Positions 16,273 to 24,590 of a stretch of DNA of 48,255 nt are shown here, piece by piece. Made by a program: the position numbers and the translations under genes. The stretch covers positions 1,776,848 through 1,825,102 of the forward strand of contig NZ_RDBN01000037.1 of the NCBI RefSeq assembly GCF_008042075.1. The letters are read 5' to 3'. Position 1 is the first letter of the stretch; the number at the start of each line of letters is the position of its first letter. The notes beneath the pieces are model-generated. The model was not told the origin of the DNA, searched no databases, and saw only the letters and a program-made list of their open reading frames with translations. The DNA comes from Streptomyces sp. UW30 (GTDB taxonomy: Bacteria; Actinomycetota; Actinomycetes; Streptomycetales; Streptomycetaceae).

Positions 16273-17226
16273 ATGCACACCGACCTCGTGGCTGCGCTCG
16301 ACATCGGCGGCACCAAGATCGCCGGAGCGCTGGTGGACGGCCACGGCACGATCGTGACCCGCGCCCAGCGCGCGACGCCGGCGCGGGAGGACGGCGAGAC
16401 GGTGATGCGAGCCGTCGAGGAGGTCGTCGGCGAGCTCACCGTATCGCCGCTGTGGGGGCACGCCACGGCCCTCGGCATCGGCAGCGCGGGCCCGGTGGAC
16501 GCCTCGGCGGGCACCGTGAGCCCGGTGAACGTGCCCGGCTGGCGCGACTATCCGCTGGTCCGGCGGGTCCGGGAGGCGGCCGGCGGCCTGCCCGTCGAGC
16601 TGATCGGCGACGGGGTCGCCATCACGGCGGCCGAGCACTGGCAGGGCGCCGCACGCGGCCATGACAACGCGCTCTGCATGGTCGTCTCCACGGGCGTCGG
16701 CGGCGGTCTGGTGCTGAACGGCCGGCTGCACCCCGGCCCCACCGGCAACGCAGGCCACATCGGTCACATCAGCGTCGATCTGGACGGCGATCTGTGCCCC
16801 TGTGGTTCGCGCGGTTGTGTGGAGCGCATCGCGAGCGGTCCCAACATCGCCCGGCGGGCGATCGAGAACGGCTGGAGTCCCGGACCGGACGGTGACACGT
16901 CCGCCGCCGCGGTGGCCGCCGCCGCGCAGGACGGCGATCCGGTCGCCGTGGCCTCCTTCGAGCGGGCGGCGCAGGCCCTGGCCGCCGGGATCGCGGCCAC
17001 CGCGACTCTCGTCGAGATCGACATCGCCGTGATCGGCGGGGGAGTGGGCAAGGCGGGCGACGTCCTGTTCACGCCGCTGCGCAAGGCCCTCCACGACTAC
17101 GCCACCCTGTCCTTCGTCCAGCGCCTGACGATCGTGCCGGCGCAGATGGGCACGGACGCGGGCCTGGTGGGCGCCGCCGCGGCCGCCCTCGCACGGAAGG
17201 CGGACACGACGGCGGCGGGGGTCTGA
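16273..17226 (+). CDS. ROK family sugar kinase
   Basis: A 317-residue ROK protein without a DNA-binding domain, thus a kinase rather than a repressor. The ATP-binding motif is LDIGGTKIAGALVDG, and the sugar-binding acidic region is IGDGVAITAAEHWQGAA. VVSTGVGGGLVLNGRLHPG and the Zn-type motif CPCGSRGCVE with nearby GNAGHIGHI are present. It would phosphorylate a hexose, such as glucose, N-acetylglucosamine or N-acetylmannosamine, in the cytosol. Divergent from lacI with a shared operator, and convergent with the GH27 gene. Together they suggest uptake and use of a galactoside-derived sugar, but no transporter is adjacent. Confidence 0.88.
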   Translation: MHTDLVAALDIGGTKIAGALVDGHGTIVTRAQRATPAREDGETVMRAVEEVVGELTVSPLWGHATALGIGSAGPVDASAGTVSPVNVPGWRDYPLVRRVREAAGGLPVELIGDGVAITAAEHWQGAARGHDNALCMVVSTGVGGGLVLNGRLHPGPTGNAGHIGHISVDLDGDLCPCGSRGCVERIASGPNIARRAIENGWSPGPDGDTSAAAVAAAAQDGDPVAVASFERAAQALAAGIAATATLVEIDIAVIGGGVGKAGDVLFTPLRKALHDYATLSFVQRLTIVPAQMGTDAGLVGAAAAALARKADTTAAGV

Positions 17227-17266
17227 GGTCCCGACGGGGGCAGGAACGTTCAGTCGCAGGGATCGA

Positions 17267-17300
17267 GGGGTGAGCGGGCCGACCGCGGCGCGCTCACCCC
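17267..17300. terminator. Bidirectional terminator hairpin
   Basis: GGGGTGAGCG (17267-17276) and CGCTCACCCC (17291-17300) form a perfect 10-bp stem with a 14-nt GC-rich loop. It lies between the convergent ROK and GH27 genes. Confidence 0.7.
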
Positions 17301-17312
17301 GCCTCCCCGGCT

Positions 17313-19325
17313 TCAGCAGCTCAAGCGTGCCTCCGCCCAGTCCCCGTGGTCGGACGTGATGCCGTCGCCGCCGTCGGTGGCGACCAGCCGGACGACCTGG
17401 GCGCCGCTCACGTCGGCCGTGATCGGCTGGGCCGGCATCGCGTTGGTGAGGACTCCGGTCGAGGCCGCCTTGGTGCCGTCCGCCCAGATCTCGAAGGCGA
17501 CGGTGCCGTCCGCGCCCTCCTCGTCGTCGACTCCGACCTGCGCGGTCACCGTCTCGCAGGCGCCGCCCGCGTAGTACTCGACGGCGCTCTCGGCGTGGAC
17601 GCCGAGGCCCGTGCCGTACACCGCGGCGCCGATGGTGATCGGGTTGCCGTCTCCGGCGCCGCTCTCGCCGTTGCTCGTGTTGCGTTCGACGGGGCCCCAT
17701 CCGTTGGTGGCCGACAGCCAGGAAAGGTCACCGAGTCCGGACGTCCCGGAGGGCGGTGGCGCCACCACGGTCGCGGTCAACGGCAGCGCGCTGTCGACGC
17801 GGACACCGGTCGGGGAGCGGTAACTCGCCCTGAGGGTAAGGCCGTACGACCCGGTCGGCGCCCCCTTCGGTGGTGTGAGCGCCCACTTGGTGCGCAGTGA
17901 GCGGCCCGTCGGGAGCGTCGGCGAGGTGGTCGCGGACGTCGCCTTCAGGGACCAGCCCTCGGGGCCGGTCAGCGTGACGGACACGTGCTTGGCCGGCGTA
18001 CGCCCGAGGTCGGTGACCGTCGACGTGAGGCCGGCCGCCTTTCCCGCCTCGACCAGCGGGCTGCCCTCCAGGCCGAGTTCGACGGCGGGCGGGTGCTGGG
18101 CCCACTTGCCGTCGGGTGAGACGCGCAGGAGGACCGTGCCGTGCGCGGGGACGGTCGCGGAGACCGCGCCCGCGGTGTTGTAGCTGCGGTGCTGCCACAG
18201 GTCGCGCATCGTGTAGGCGTCGGCGGCGGGCAGGCCGACCGCCGCGGCGCTGGTGCTGATGCGCTGGGCGGTGCCGGACTCGTTGAAGAGCGCCACCGCG
18301 CGGCTGCCGTCCCGCAGCTCCTTGGCGACGACCCAGCGTCCGCCCTGGGAGGAGATGACGGTGCCCTGCTTGCCCAGCGGGTCCTGGTCGACGGCGATGA
18401 CCTCGCGGTTGCCCAGGATCTCGAAGGTCTGCGCGGAGGCCGACCGCAGGTCGGAGCCGATGAGCAGCGGAGCCGCCATGATCGACCACATCGAGAAGTG
18501 CGAGCGGTACTCGGTGTCCGTCATGCCGCCGTTGCCGACCTCCAGCATGTCGGGGTCGTTCCAGCGGCCGGGGCCGGCGTGCGGCGCGAGCGGCAGGTTC
18601 TGCTTGAGGATCGACAGCATCGAGCCCCAGTTGTCGCTGATGTCACCGGTCGTGCGCCACAGATGACCGACGTCGGCAGCCCATTCCCAGGGCTTGTTCT
18701 CGCCCCATTCGCAGATGCTGTAGACGATCGGCCGGCCGGTCGCCCTGAGTGCGTCGCGCATGGTCGTGTAGCGCTGCTTGGCGTCCACGCCCTGGTTGTT
18801 GCAGTTGTCGTACTTGAGGTAGTCCACGCCCCAGTCCGCGAACTGCTGGGCGTCGCTGTATTCATGGCCGAGGGAGCCGGGGAATCCGGCGTCGTTGCAC
18901 GTCTTCGTGCCCGCGCTGGTGTAGATGCCGAGCTTCAGGCCCTTGGCGTGGACGTAGTCCGCGACGGCCTTGATCCCGCCCGGGAAGCGGACCGGGTCGG
19001 GCACGAGCTTGCCGCCGGCGTCCCGGGCGGGCAGGGCCCAGCAGTCGTCGAGGTTGACGTACTCGTATCCGGCGTCCTTGAGGCCCCTCTCGACGAAGAT
19101 GTCCGCGATCCCCTTGACCATGGACTCGTTGAACTCCGCACGGCAGTGGGTGGAGTTCCAGTTGTTGAAGCCCATGGGCGGGGTGAGCGCGAGGCCGTCG
19201 TCCACGGCGGGTGCGACGGGTGCCGCGGTGGCCGCGGGGACGGCGAGTCCCGTGGCACACAGCAGCCCGGCCGCGAGCGCTCCGACCAGCCTTCTTCGGG
19301 TTGTGCGGGTGTGAAGGTGACGCAT
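17313..19325 (-). CDS. Secreted GH27 alpha-galactosidase with C-terminal NPCBM domain
   Basis: A 670-residue exported glycoside hydrolase. The signal peptide has twin arginines and lysine-free basic start (RTTRRRLVGALAAGLL). The GH27 catalytic domain follows: PPMGFNNWNSTHC at the start, the nucleophile region DYLKYDNCNNQG, and the acid/base region RWNDPDMLEVGNGGM. After a beta-sandwich and an NEW3-like module comes a C-terminal NPCBM domain of about 140 residues (GLGVHAESAVEYYAGG). It should release galactose from alpha-galactosides outside the cell; some GH27 members act on beta-L-arabinopyranosides. GGAGG sits 9 nt before ATG 19325 but only 3 nt before GTG 19331, so ATG is chosen. LacI and ROK genes adjoin. 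Confidence 0.92.
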   Translation of the reverse strand: MRHLHTRTTRRRLVGALAAGLLCATGLAVPAATAAPVAPAVDDGLALTPPMGFNNWNSTHCRAEFNESMVKGIADIFVERGLKDAGYEYVNLDDCWALPARDAGGKLVPDPVRFPGGIKAVADYVHAKGLKLGIYTSAGTKTCNDAGFPGSLGHEYSDAQQFADWGVDYLKYDNCNNQGVDAKQRYTTMRDALRATGRPIVYSICEWGENKPWEWAADVGHLWRTTGDISDNWGSMLSILKQNLPLAPHAGPGRWNDPDMLEVGNGGMTDTEYRSHFSMWSIMAAPLLIGSDLRSASAQTFEILGNREVIAVDQDPLGKQGTVISSQGGRWVVAKELRDGSRAVALFNESGTAQRISTSAAAVGLPAADAYTMRDLWQHRSYNTAGAVSATVPAHGTVLLRVSPDGKWAQHPPAVELGLEGSPLVEAGKAAGLTSTVTDLGRTPAKHVSVTLTGPEGWSLKATSATTSPTLPTGRSLRTKWALTPPKGAPTGSYGLTLRASYRSPTGVRVDSALPLTATVVAPPPSGTSGLGDLSWLSATNGWGPVERNTSNGESGAGDGNPITIGAAVYGTGLGVHAESAVEYYAGGACETVTAQVGVDDEEGADGTVAFEIWADGTKAASTGVLTNAMPAQPITADVSGAQVVRLVATDGGDGITSDHGDWAEARLSC

Positions 19326-19463
19326 CGTCACGTTCCTCCGTACCTGCGAAAGCGGGATGACGGCATGTACGCGTCATAGTTCGCTCACGGTAGAACCTGT
19401 CGGAGTGTGTTGGAAAGTGGTCTGTACCTGAAGCTGTGTTCCGGCACACTCCGGCGAGCATTT

Positions 19464-19493
19464 TTGAACATGTTCAACACTCTGCGCTAGGCT
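19464..19493 (+). promoter_or_regulatory. Promoter with operator palindrome over the -35
   Basis: TTGAACATGTTCAA (19464-19477) is a perfect 14-bp palindrome. Its left half supplies a TTGAAC -35, followed after 18 bp by a TAGGCT -10 (19488-19493). ATG 19518 of the TIGR01777-type gene is 24 bp further, with a GAGGGGGAG RBS. A repressor bound here would block the promoter. Confidence 0.6.
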
Positions 19494-19517
19494 CGATCCA
19501 TACCCGAGGGGGAGCCG

Positions 19518-20516
19518 ATGAAGATAGTGATTCCCGGAGGAACCGGGCAGGTGGGCACGATCCTGAACCGTGCGCTGAGCGCGGCCGGCCACGAGGTCGT
19601 CGTCCTCACCAGGCGGCCCACGCGAGAGCGCGAGGTCGAGTGGGACGGCAAGAACCTGGGGCCGTGGGCCGAGGAGATCGACGGCAGCGACGTCGTGATC
19701 AACCTGGCCGGGCGCAGTGTCAGCTGCCGCTACACCCCGGCGAATTTGCAGGCCATGATGGATTCGCGGGTGCACTCCACCGAGATCGTGGGGGAGGCGA
19801 TCGCGAACGCCGAACGGCCTCCTGGGGTCTGGCTCCAGATGAGCACGGCCACCATCTACGCCCACCGCTTCGACGCCCCCAACGACGAGGCGACCGGCGT
19901 GATCGGCGGCAGTGAGCCCGATGTGCCGGACTACTGGTCCTACAGCGTGGACATCGCCAGGGCCTGGGAGCGGGCGCAGGAGGTGGCCGACACGCCGCAC
20001 ACCCGCAAGGTCGCGCTGCGTTCCGCGATGGTGATGAGCCCTGATCGGGGCGGCGTGTTCGACGTCCTGCTACGGCTGGCGAGGCTGGGCCTCGGCGGCC
20101 CCGTGGCGGGCGGCGGACAGTACGTCTCCTGGATCCACGAACGGGACTTCGTGCGCGCGGTCGAGTTCCTGGTCGAGCGGGACGATCTCGTCGGGCCGGT
20201 GAACCTCGCCGCTCCCGAGCCGCTGCCCCAGCGGGCCTTCATGCGGGCCCTGCGTTCCGCCTGGGGCGTCCCCGTGGGCCTGCCTGCGACCAAGTGGATG
20301 GCCGAGCTCGGCGCCTTCGCGCTGCGCTCGGACACCGAGCTCCTGCTGAAGAGCCGGCGGGTCGTCCCCGGCCGGCTGCTCGCCGAGGGGTTCGACTTCG
20401 CCTGTGCCCGCTGGCCGGAAGCGGCCGACGATCTCGTACGGCGGCGCCGCGGCGATCGGGAGCGGCCCGGGGTCGAGGCGGCGGCGTTGTCCGGTTCGTC
20501 CGGAGGTGGGGCGTGA
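19518..20516 (+). CDS. TIGR01777 family extended-SDR / epimerase-like protein
   Basis: A 332-residue extended short-chain dehydrogenase-like protein of the TIGR01777 (YfcH/SulA-like) family. The Rossmann motif is IPGGTGQVG, NLAGRSVSCRYTP follows, and MSTATIYAHRFD replaces the usual active-site segment. The C-terminal DUF1731 region includes SWIHERDFVRAVEFL, NLAAPEPLPQRAFMRAL and a final LAEGFDF. The canonical YxxxK is not evident, as in other family members, so the enzyme activity is unknown. The promoter has an operator palindrome over the -35. The last 20 residues are Arg- and Ser/Gly-rich and probably disordered. Confidence 0.85.
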   Translation: MKIVIPGGTGQVGTILNRALSAAGHEVVVLTRRPTREREVEWDGKNLGPWAEEIDGSDVVINLAGRSVSCRYTPANLQAMMDSRVHSTEIVGEAIANAERPPGVWLQMSTATIYAHRFDAPNDEATGVIGGSEPDVPDYWSYSVDIARAWERAQEVADTPHTRKVALRSAMVMSPDRGGVFDVLLRLARLGLGGPVAGGGQYVSWIHERDFVRAVEFLVERDDLVGPVNLAAPEPLPQRAFMRALRSAWGVPVGLPATKWMAELGAFALRSDTELLLKSRRVVPGRLLAEGFDFACARWPEAADDLVRRRRGDRERPGVEAAALSGSSGGGA

Positions 20517-20546
20517 CTCCGAGGCCGTTTCGTAGTTGAACCGGCC

Positions 20547-20876
20547 ATGAAGAAGCGCAGCATGCTCGCCATCGCCTCCCTGGCCACCGGATTCGTCGTC
20601 GCGGCGGTCACTCCGTCCCACTCGGCCGAGTCCTCCGGCACCTCCGGCACCGGGTCTCCTTCGGCCGGGCTGCCCGGCACCACCGGTGGTCAGATCAAGG
20701 CCGCCGGCCTGGACATGACCGGCAAGAAGCTCGGCGGCCTCGGCACCACCGGTACGACCAAGCTCGCCGGGGTCAACGTGGACCAGGCGCTGGACACCTT
20801 CGGCAAGGCGATCAACCGCGAGACGGACCGGGCCGTGAACGACGCCCCGCACTCGAAGCCCGGCAAGAAAGGCTGA
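20547..20876 (+). CDS. Small secreted protein, function unknown
   Basis: A 109-residue exported protein. The signal peptide (MKKRSMLAIASLATGFVVAA) ends near SHS-AES. A Ser/Thr/Gly-rich segment follows, then a hydrophilic C-terminal part with DQALDTFGKAINRETDRAVND and a basic GKKG tail. Repeated GGLGTTGTTKLAG-type steps may be disordered. No cysteine or catalytic motif is present in the mature part. It starts 30 bp after the previous stop and ends shortly before a hairpin terminator, so it may be the last gene of that operon. Confidence 0.7.
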   Translation: MKKRSMLAIASLATGFVVAAVTPSHSAESSGTSGTGSPSAGLPGTTGGQIKAAGLDMTGKKLGGLGTTGTTKLAGVNVDQALDTFGKAINRETDRAVNDAPHSKPGKKG

Positions 20877-20897
20877 CGAGCCCACCGAGTCGACCGC

Positions 20898-20936
20898 ACG
20901 GCGCCGCTGCCCCGCACCGAGGGGCTCCGGCGCCGT
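20898..20936 (+). terminator. Hairpin terminator
   Basis: ACGGCGCC (20898-20905) pairs with GGCGCCGT (20929-20936). After a 2x2 internal loop, a further inner GCCCC/GGGGC stem forms, with a 7-nt loop. It is 21 bp after the small secreted-protein stop and is followed by TGTCTTGC. Confidence 0.65.
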
Positions 20937-21019
20937 TGTCTTGCGCTCTCTACGAGAGCTGGTTTCCGTGGCAGGGTGGAGCGGGCAAGCCACAGGGGGC
21001 CAACAGAAGAGGGGGAAAC

Positions 21020-22060
21020 GTGATCGTCTGGATCAACGGCGCTTTCGGTGCGGGGAAGACCACCACCGCACGGGAACTGATCGAGCTGATCCCGAACAGC
21101 ACGCTCTTCGACCCCGAGGTCATCGGCGGAGCGCTCACCCACCTGCTTCCGCCCAAACACCTCACCGAGGTCGGTGACTTCCAGGATCTGCCGATCTGGC
21201 GCCGTCTCGTGATCGACACGGCTGCAGCACTGCACGCCGAGCTCGACGGGACCCTCGTGATCCCCATGACGCTGCTGCGCCAGGAGTACCGCGACGAGAT
21301 CTTCGGCGGCCTCGCCGCCCGCCGCATCACCGTCCAGCATGTGCTTCTCGCCCCGGCGGAAACGATCCTGCGGGAGCGCATAGCCGGTCGGGAGATACCG
21401 CCGGACCTGCCCGACGGCGAGATACGGATCAGACAGTGGTCGTACGACCACATAGAGCCGTATCGCGCCGCACTCGCCTCGTGGCTCACCGCCGACGCGC
21501 ACCCCGTCGACAACAGCGGACTGACGCCGTACGAGACGGCCGTCCGCATCGCCGAGGCGGTCGGTGACGGTTCGGTTCCCGTCTGCGACATCGTGCAGAC
21601 GCCCGAGCCCACCGCGGAGACCCTCGCCGCGGGCGTCCTCCTCTTCGACGAGCAGGGCCGGGTGCTGCTCGTCGATCCCACGTACAAGGCCGGCTGGGAG
21701 TTCCCCGGCGGCGTCGTCGAGCGCGGCGAGGCACCCGCGCGCGCGGGCATGCGTGAGGTCGCCGAGGAGACGGGCATACGGCTGGACGACGTACCGCGTC
21801 TCCTCGTCGTCGACTGGGAGCGGCCCTCGCCGCCCGGCTACGGCGGTCTGCGGCTGCTCTTCGACGGCGGTCAGCTCGACTCCGAGGAGGCCGAACGCCT
21901 CCTGTTGCCCGGCCCCGAGCTGCGCGACTGGCGCTTCGTCACCGAGGAGGAGGCCGCCGATCTGCTGCCGCCGGTGCGGTATGAGCGGCTGCGGTGGGCT
22001 TTGCGGGCGCGGGAACGTGGGGCGGCGCACTATCTGGAGGCGGGCATTCCGGCACCCTGA
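21020..22060 (+). CDS. P-loop kinase-like / NUDIX hydrolase fusion protein
   Basis: A 346-residue two-domain protein. The N-terminal half starts with Walker A WINGAFGAGKTTTAREL (residues 4-20) and resembles small AAA_33/zeta-toxin-like or gluconate-kinase-like nucleotide kinases, with RERIAGREIP and IRQWSYDHIEPYR further on. The C-terminal half is a complete NUDIX domain, with box GGVVERG-E-APARAGM-REVAEETG from about residue 230. The fusion suggests kinase and pyrophosphohydrolase steps on related substrates or a nucleotide-sugar role; neither substrate is known. GTG 21020 follows AGAGGGGGAA. Its 3' end overlaps the convergent phosphotransferase-like gene by 31 bp. Confidence 0.85.
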   Translation: MIVWINGAFGAGKTTTARELIELIPNSTLFDPEVIGGALTHLLPPKHLTEVGDFQDLPIWRRLVIDTAAALHAELDGTLVIPMTLLRQEYRDEIFGGLAARRITVQHVLLAPAETILRERIAGREIPPDLPDGEIRIRQWSYDHIEPYRAALASWLTADAHPVDNSGLTPYETAVRIAEAVGDGSVPVCDIVQTPEPTAETLAAGVLLFDEQGRVLLVDPTYKAGWEFPGGVVERGEAPARAGMREVAEETGIRLDDVPRLLVVDWERPSPPGYGGLRLLFDGGQLDSEEAERLLLPGPELRDWRFVTEEEAADLLPPVRYERLRWALRARERGAAHYLEAGIPAP

Positions 22061-23076
22061 AGCTGGTCGTGCGGATACGGGGTCAGCCTGCTCTCGTTCT
22101 GGAGCCGCCGGGCGAAGTCCCCCATGACAGCGGCGAGCGGCGCGCTCCGCTCGATGATGTCCGCGGCGGCCCGCGGGATCCCCCGGGCCGGCTCGCCGTC
22201 GGCGCAGGCACGCACGAAGGCCTCGCGGCCGTCCCGGTCATAGCCGTACAGGGCGGTCGCGAGCCAGTTCACGAAGTGGAAGGCCGTGTAGGCGCGGTCG
22301 TAGTCCCGGTGCCGCTCGAAGAAGCCCCGCTCCTGCGGGGTGAGCGGGAAGCGGGCGGAGAGGGCGAGTCCGTAGTCGGCGAGGTAGAGCCGGTGCCCGT
22401 CGGTGAGGAAGTTCTGGAAGTGGGCGTCGAAGTGCAGCAGGCGCTCCTCGCGCAGGCAGTCGGTGACGGCCGTGAGCTCCTTCTCCACGAAGGCGCACGC
22501 GGCGTCGGCGTCGTCCGTCCGCACCCGGGCGTCCAGCCAGTCGTGCAGCGTGTGCGGGACGTACTCGAGGAACAGCGTCAGGCTCGCGGACGCCGTCCGC
22601 AGTTGCTCCAGGCGCTCGCGCACCGGCGGGCCGCCGCCCCAGTAGGCGACGGCCCGCTCCACGTCGGCCAGTTCGCCGTACAAGGGCTGCGGCGGCTGCG
22701 GCAGGACCCGCCAGTGGTGGGTCAACGGGAAACCCGGGAACCGGCCGGAGACGACCCAGTTGGTCGTCATGGTGTGCACGGCGAGCTCGCGCCAGGCACC
22801 GGACCCCGGACTGCCGATGCCGTAGTGGAAGTAGGTCGGCAGACCGAGGAGGTTCGCCGTGGAGCGGACGTTCCCCGGCCGCAGTTCGACGTCGGTGAGC
22901 GGGACCCGCTTCACGAACACCTGTCTGCCGTCCACCTCGACCAGCGCCGAACGCCCTCCGATCCCGGTGCCGAGCGCAGTGCCGGCCTCCACGAGGCCCG
23001 CGAGCTCGTCGTCGCAGAGCAGCGCGAGCGACGTGGCGATGTCGGTGTGGGCGGTGAGGCGTTCGGCGCGGGTCAT
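22030..23076 (-). CDS. Phosphotransferase/kinase-fold protein (APH-like)
   Basis: A 348-residue protein with the aminoglycoside-phosphotransferase/protein-kinase-like fold. N-lobe: GIGGRSALVEVDGRQVFVKR with the ATP-binding Lys. C-lobe: LLHFDAHFQNFL is the Brenner-type H-x-D-x4-N motif, and LYLADYGLA provides the metal-binding Asp in place of DFG. The substrate may be a small molecule or a protein; nothing in the context decides. ATG 23076 is chosen; the open frame extends to 23175, but those residues are Arg/Cys-rich and lie in the dipeptidase gene. It follows the dipeptidase on the same strand after 25 bp. Confidence 0.8.
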   Translation of the reverse strand: MTRAERLTAHTDIATSLALLCDDELAGLVEAGTALGTGIGGRSALVEVDGRQVFVKRVPLTDVELRPGNVRSTANLLGLPTYFHYGIGSPGSGAWRELAVHTMTTNWVVSGRFPGFPLTHHWRVLPQPPQPLYGELADVERAVAYWGGGPPVRERLEQLRTASASLTLFLEYVPHTLHDWLDARVRTDDADAACAFVEKELTAVTDCLREERLLHFDAHFQNFLTDGHRLYLADYGLALSARFPLTPQERGFFERHRDYDRAYTAFHFVNWLATALYGYDRDGREAFVRACADGEPARGIPRAAADIIERSAPLAAVMGDFARRLQNESRLTPYPHDQLQGAGMPASR

Positions 23077-23101
23077 GCACCCATCCTCAGGGCGACGTCC
23101 C

Positions 23102-24457
23102 TCAACTCGCCGCGTAATTGCGCAGGAACAGCGCCTCGGCGACCGACATCCGCTCCAGCTCCTGCGGCGACACACTCTCGTTCACGGCGTGGATCTGCGC
23201 CTCCGGCTCGCTCAGGCCGATCAGGAGGATCTCCGCGTTCGGGTAGAGGGCGGCGAGGGTGTTGCACAGCGGGATCGAGCCGCCCTGGCCGGCGTACTGC
23301 ATCTCCTGGTCGGGGTAGGCCACCGCCATCGCGTCTGCCATGGCCTGGTACGCCGGGCTGCTCGTGTCGGCGCGGAACGGCTGGCCCTGGCCGATCTGCT
23401 CGATGCGCACCCGGGCACCCCACGGCGTGTGGTTCTCCAGGTGGGCCTGGAGCAGCTTGGTCGCCTCGGCCGCGTCCACGCCCGGCGGCACACGCAGGTT
23501 GAGCAGGGCACGCGCGCTCGCCTGCACCGAGGGGGTGGCGCCGACGACCGGCGGGCAGTCGATGCCGAGGACCGTGACGGCGGGGCGCGCCCAGATGCGG
23601 TCGGCGACCGTGCCGGAGCCGAGCAGCTCCACGCCGTCGAGGACCTTGGCGTCCTTGCGGAACTGCGCCTCCTCGTACTGGAGTCCCTCCCAGGACGACT
23701 CGCCGGTCAGCCCGTCCACCGTCGTCGAACCGTCCTCGGCCCGCAGCGAGTCCAGTACGCGGATCAGCGCGCCGAGCGCGTCCGGCGCGGCCCCGCCGAA
23801 CTGGCCGGAGTGCAGGTTGCCTTCGAGCGTGTCGATCTGCACGCGCAGCGCGGTCATGCCCCGCAGCGTGGAGGTGACCGTCGGCAGCCCGACGCGGAAG
23901 TTGCCCGCGTCGCCGATCACGATGGTGTCGGCCGCCAGCAGGTCGGGGTGTTCCTCGGCGTACCGCTCCAGACCGCCCGTGCCCATCTCCTCCGAGCCCT
24001 CGGCGATCACCTTCACGTGCACCGGCACGCCGCCGTTCGCCTTGAGCGCGCGCAGCGCCAGCAGGTGCATGATCAGGCCGCCCTTGCAGTCGGCGGCGCC
24101 GCGCCCGTACCAGCGGCCGTCGCGCTCGGTCAGCTCGAAGGGCGGGGTGGTCCAGGCGGCCTCGTCAAGCGGGGGCTGCACGTCGTAGTGGGCGTACAGC
24201 AGGACCGTCCTCGCGCCCTCGGATCCGGGCAGGTGGCCGTACACCGACTGCGTGCCGTCGGGGGTGTCCAGCAGGGCCACGTCCTCGAAGCCCTCCGCGC
24301 GCAGCGCGTCGGCGACCCAGCGGGCGGCGCCCTCGCTCTCGCTCCGCGGGAACTGGTCGAAGTCCGCCACCGACTTGAACGCCACCAGCTCGCTGAGTTC
24401 CGCCCGCGCCTTCGGCATCAACGAGGCGACGGTCTCGGCGACCGGATTCGACGACAT
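23102..24457 (-). CDS. M20 family metallo-dipeptidase
   Basis: A 451-residue M20 dipeptidase (ArgE/DapE/CNDP-like). The di-zinc site ligands are visible: His90 in LLYAHYDVQPP, Asp123 in AADCKGGLIM, Glu156-Glu157 in EGSEEMGTGGL, Asp in IGDAGNF, and His in EAQIHAVNES. A dimerisation lid is inserted at about 200-310. It probably hydrolyses dipeptides in the cytosol. AAGGAG 8 nt upstream supports ATG 24457; the frame is open to 24589 but that part lies in the divergent promoter. It is divergent from the geranylgeranyl-reductase-type gene. Confidence 0.9.
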   Translation of the reverse strand: MSSNPVAETVASLMPKARAELSELVAFKSVADFDQFPRSESEGAARWVADALRAEGFEDVALLDTPDGTQSVYGHLPGSEGARTVLLYAHYDVQPPLDEAAWTTPPFELTERDGRWYGRGAADCKGGLIMHLLALRALKANGGVPVHVKVIAEGSEEMGTGGLERYAEEHPDLLAADTIVIGDAGNFRVGLPTVTSTLRGMTALRVQIDTLEGNLHSGQFGGAAPDALGALIRVLDSLRAEDGSTTVDGLTGESSWEGLQYEEAQFRKDAKVLDGVELLGSGTVADRIWARPAVTVLGIDCPPVVGATPSVQASARALLNLRVPPGVDAAEATKLLQAHLENHTPWGARVRIEQIGQGQPFRADTSSPAYQAMADAMAVAYPDQEMQYAGQGGSIPLCNTLAALYPNAEILLIGLSEPEAQIHAVNESVSPQELERMSVAEALFLRNYAAS

Positions 24458-24590
24458 GGGCACGCTCCTTGTGGGTGCGACGTTGTACCTGTGAGTGCTG
24501 TGATCCTCCCACAGCAGCCTGCGACGATGCCCGCCGTAGGATGCGGGGGACAGCAGGCGTAGGCGGCTTGATCGGGAGCAGTAGACCATC

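Noticed and set aside
19464-19477. LexA box
   Set aside because: The Streptomyces LexA motif has GAAC and GTTC separated by 4 nt; here the gap is 2 nt.
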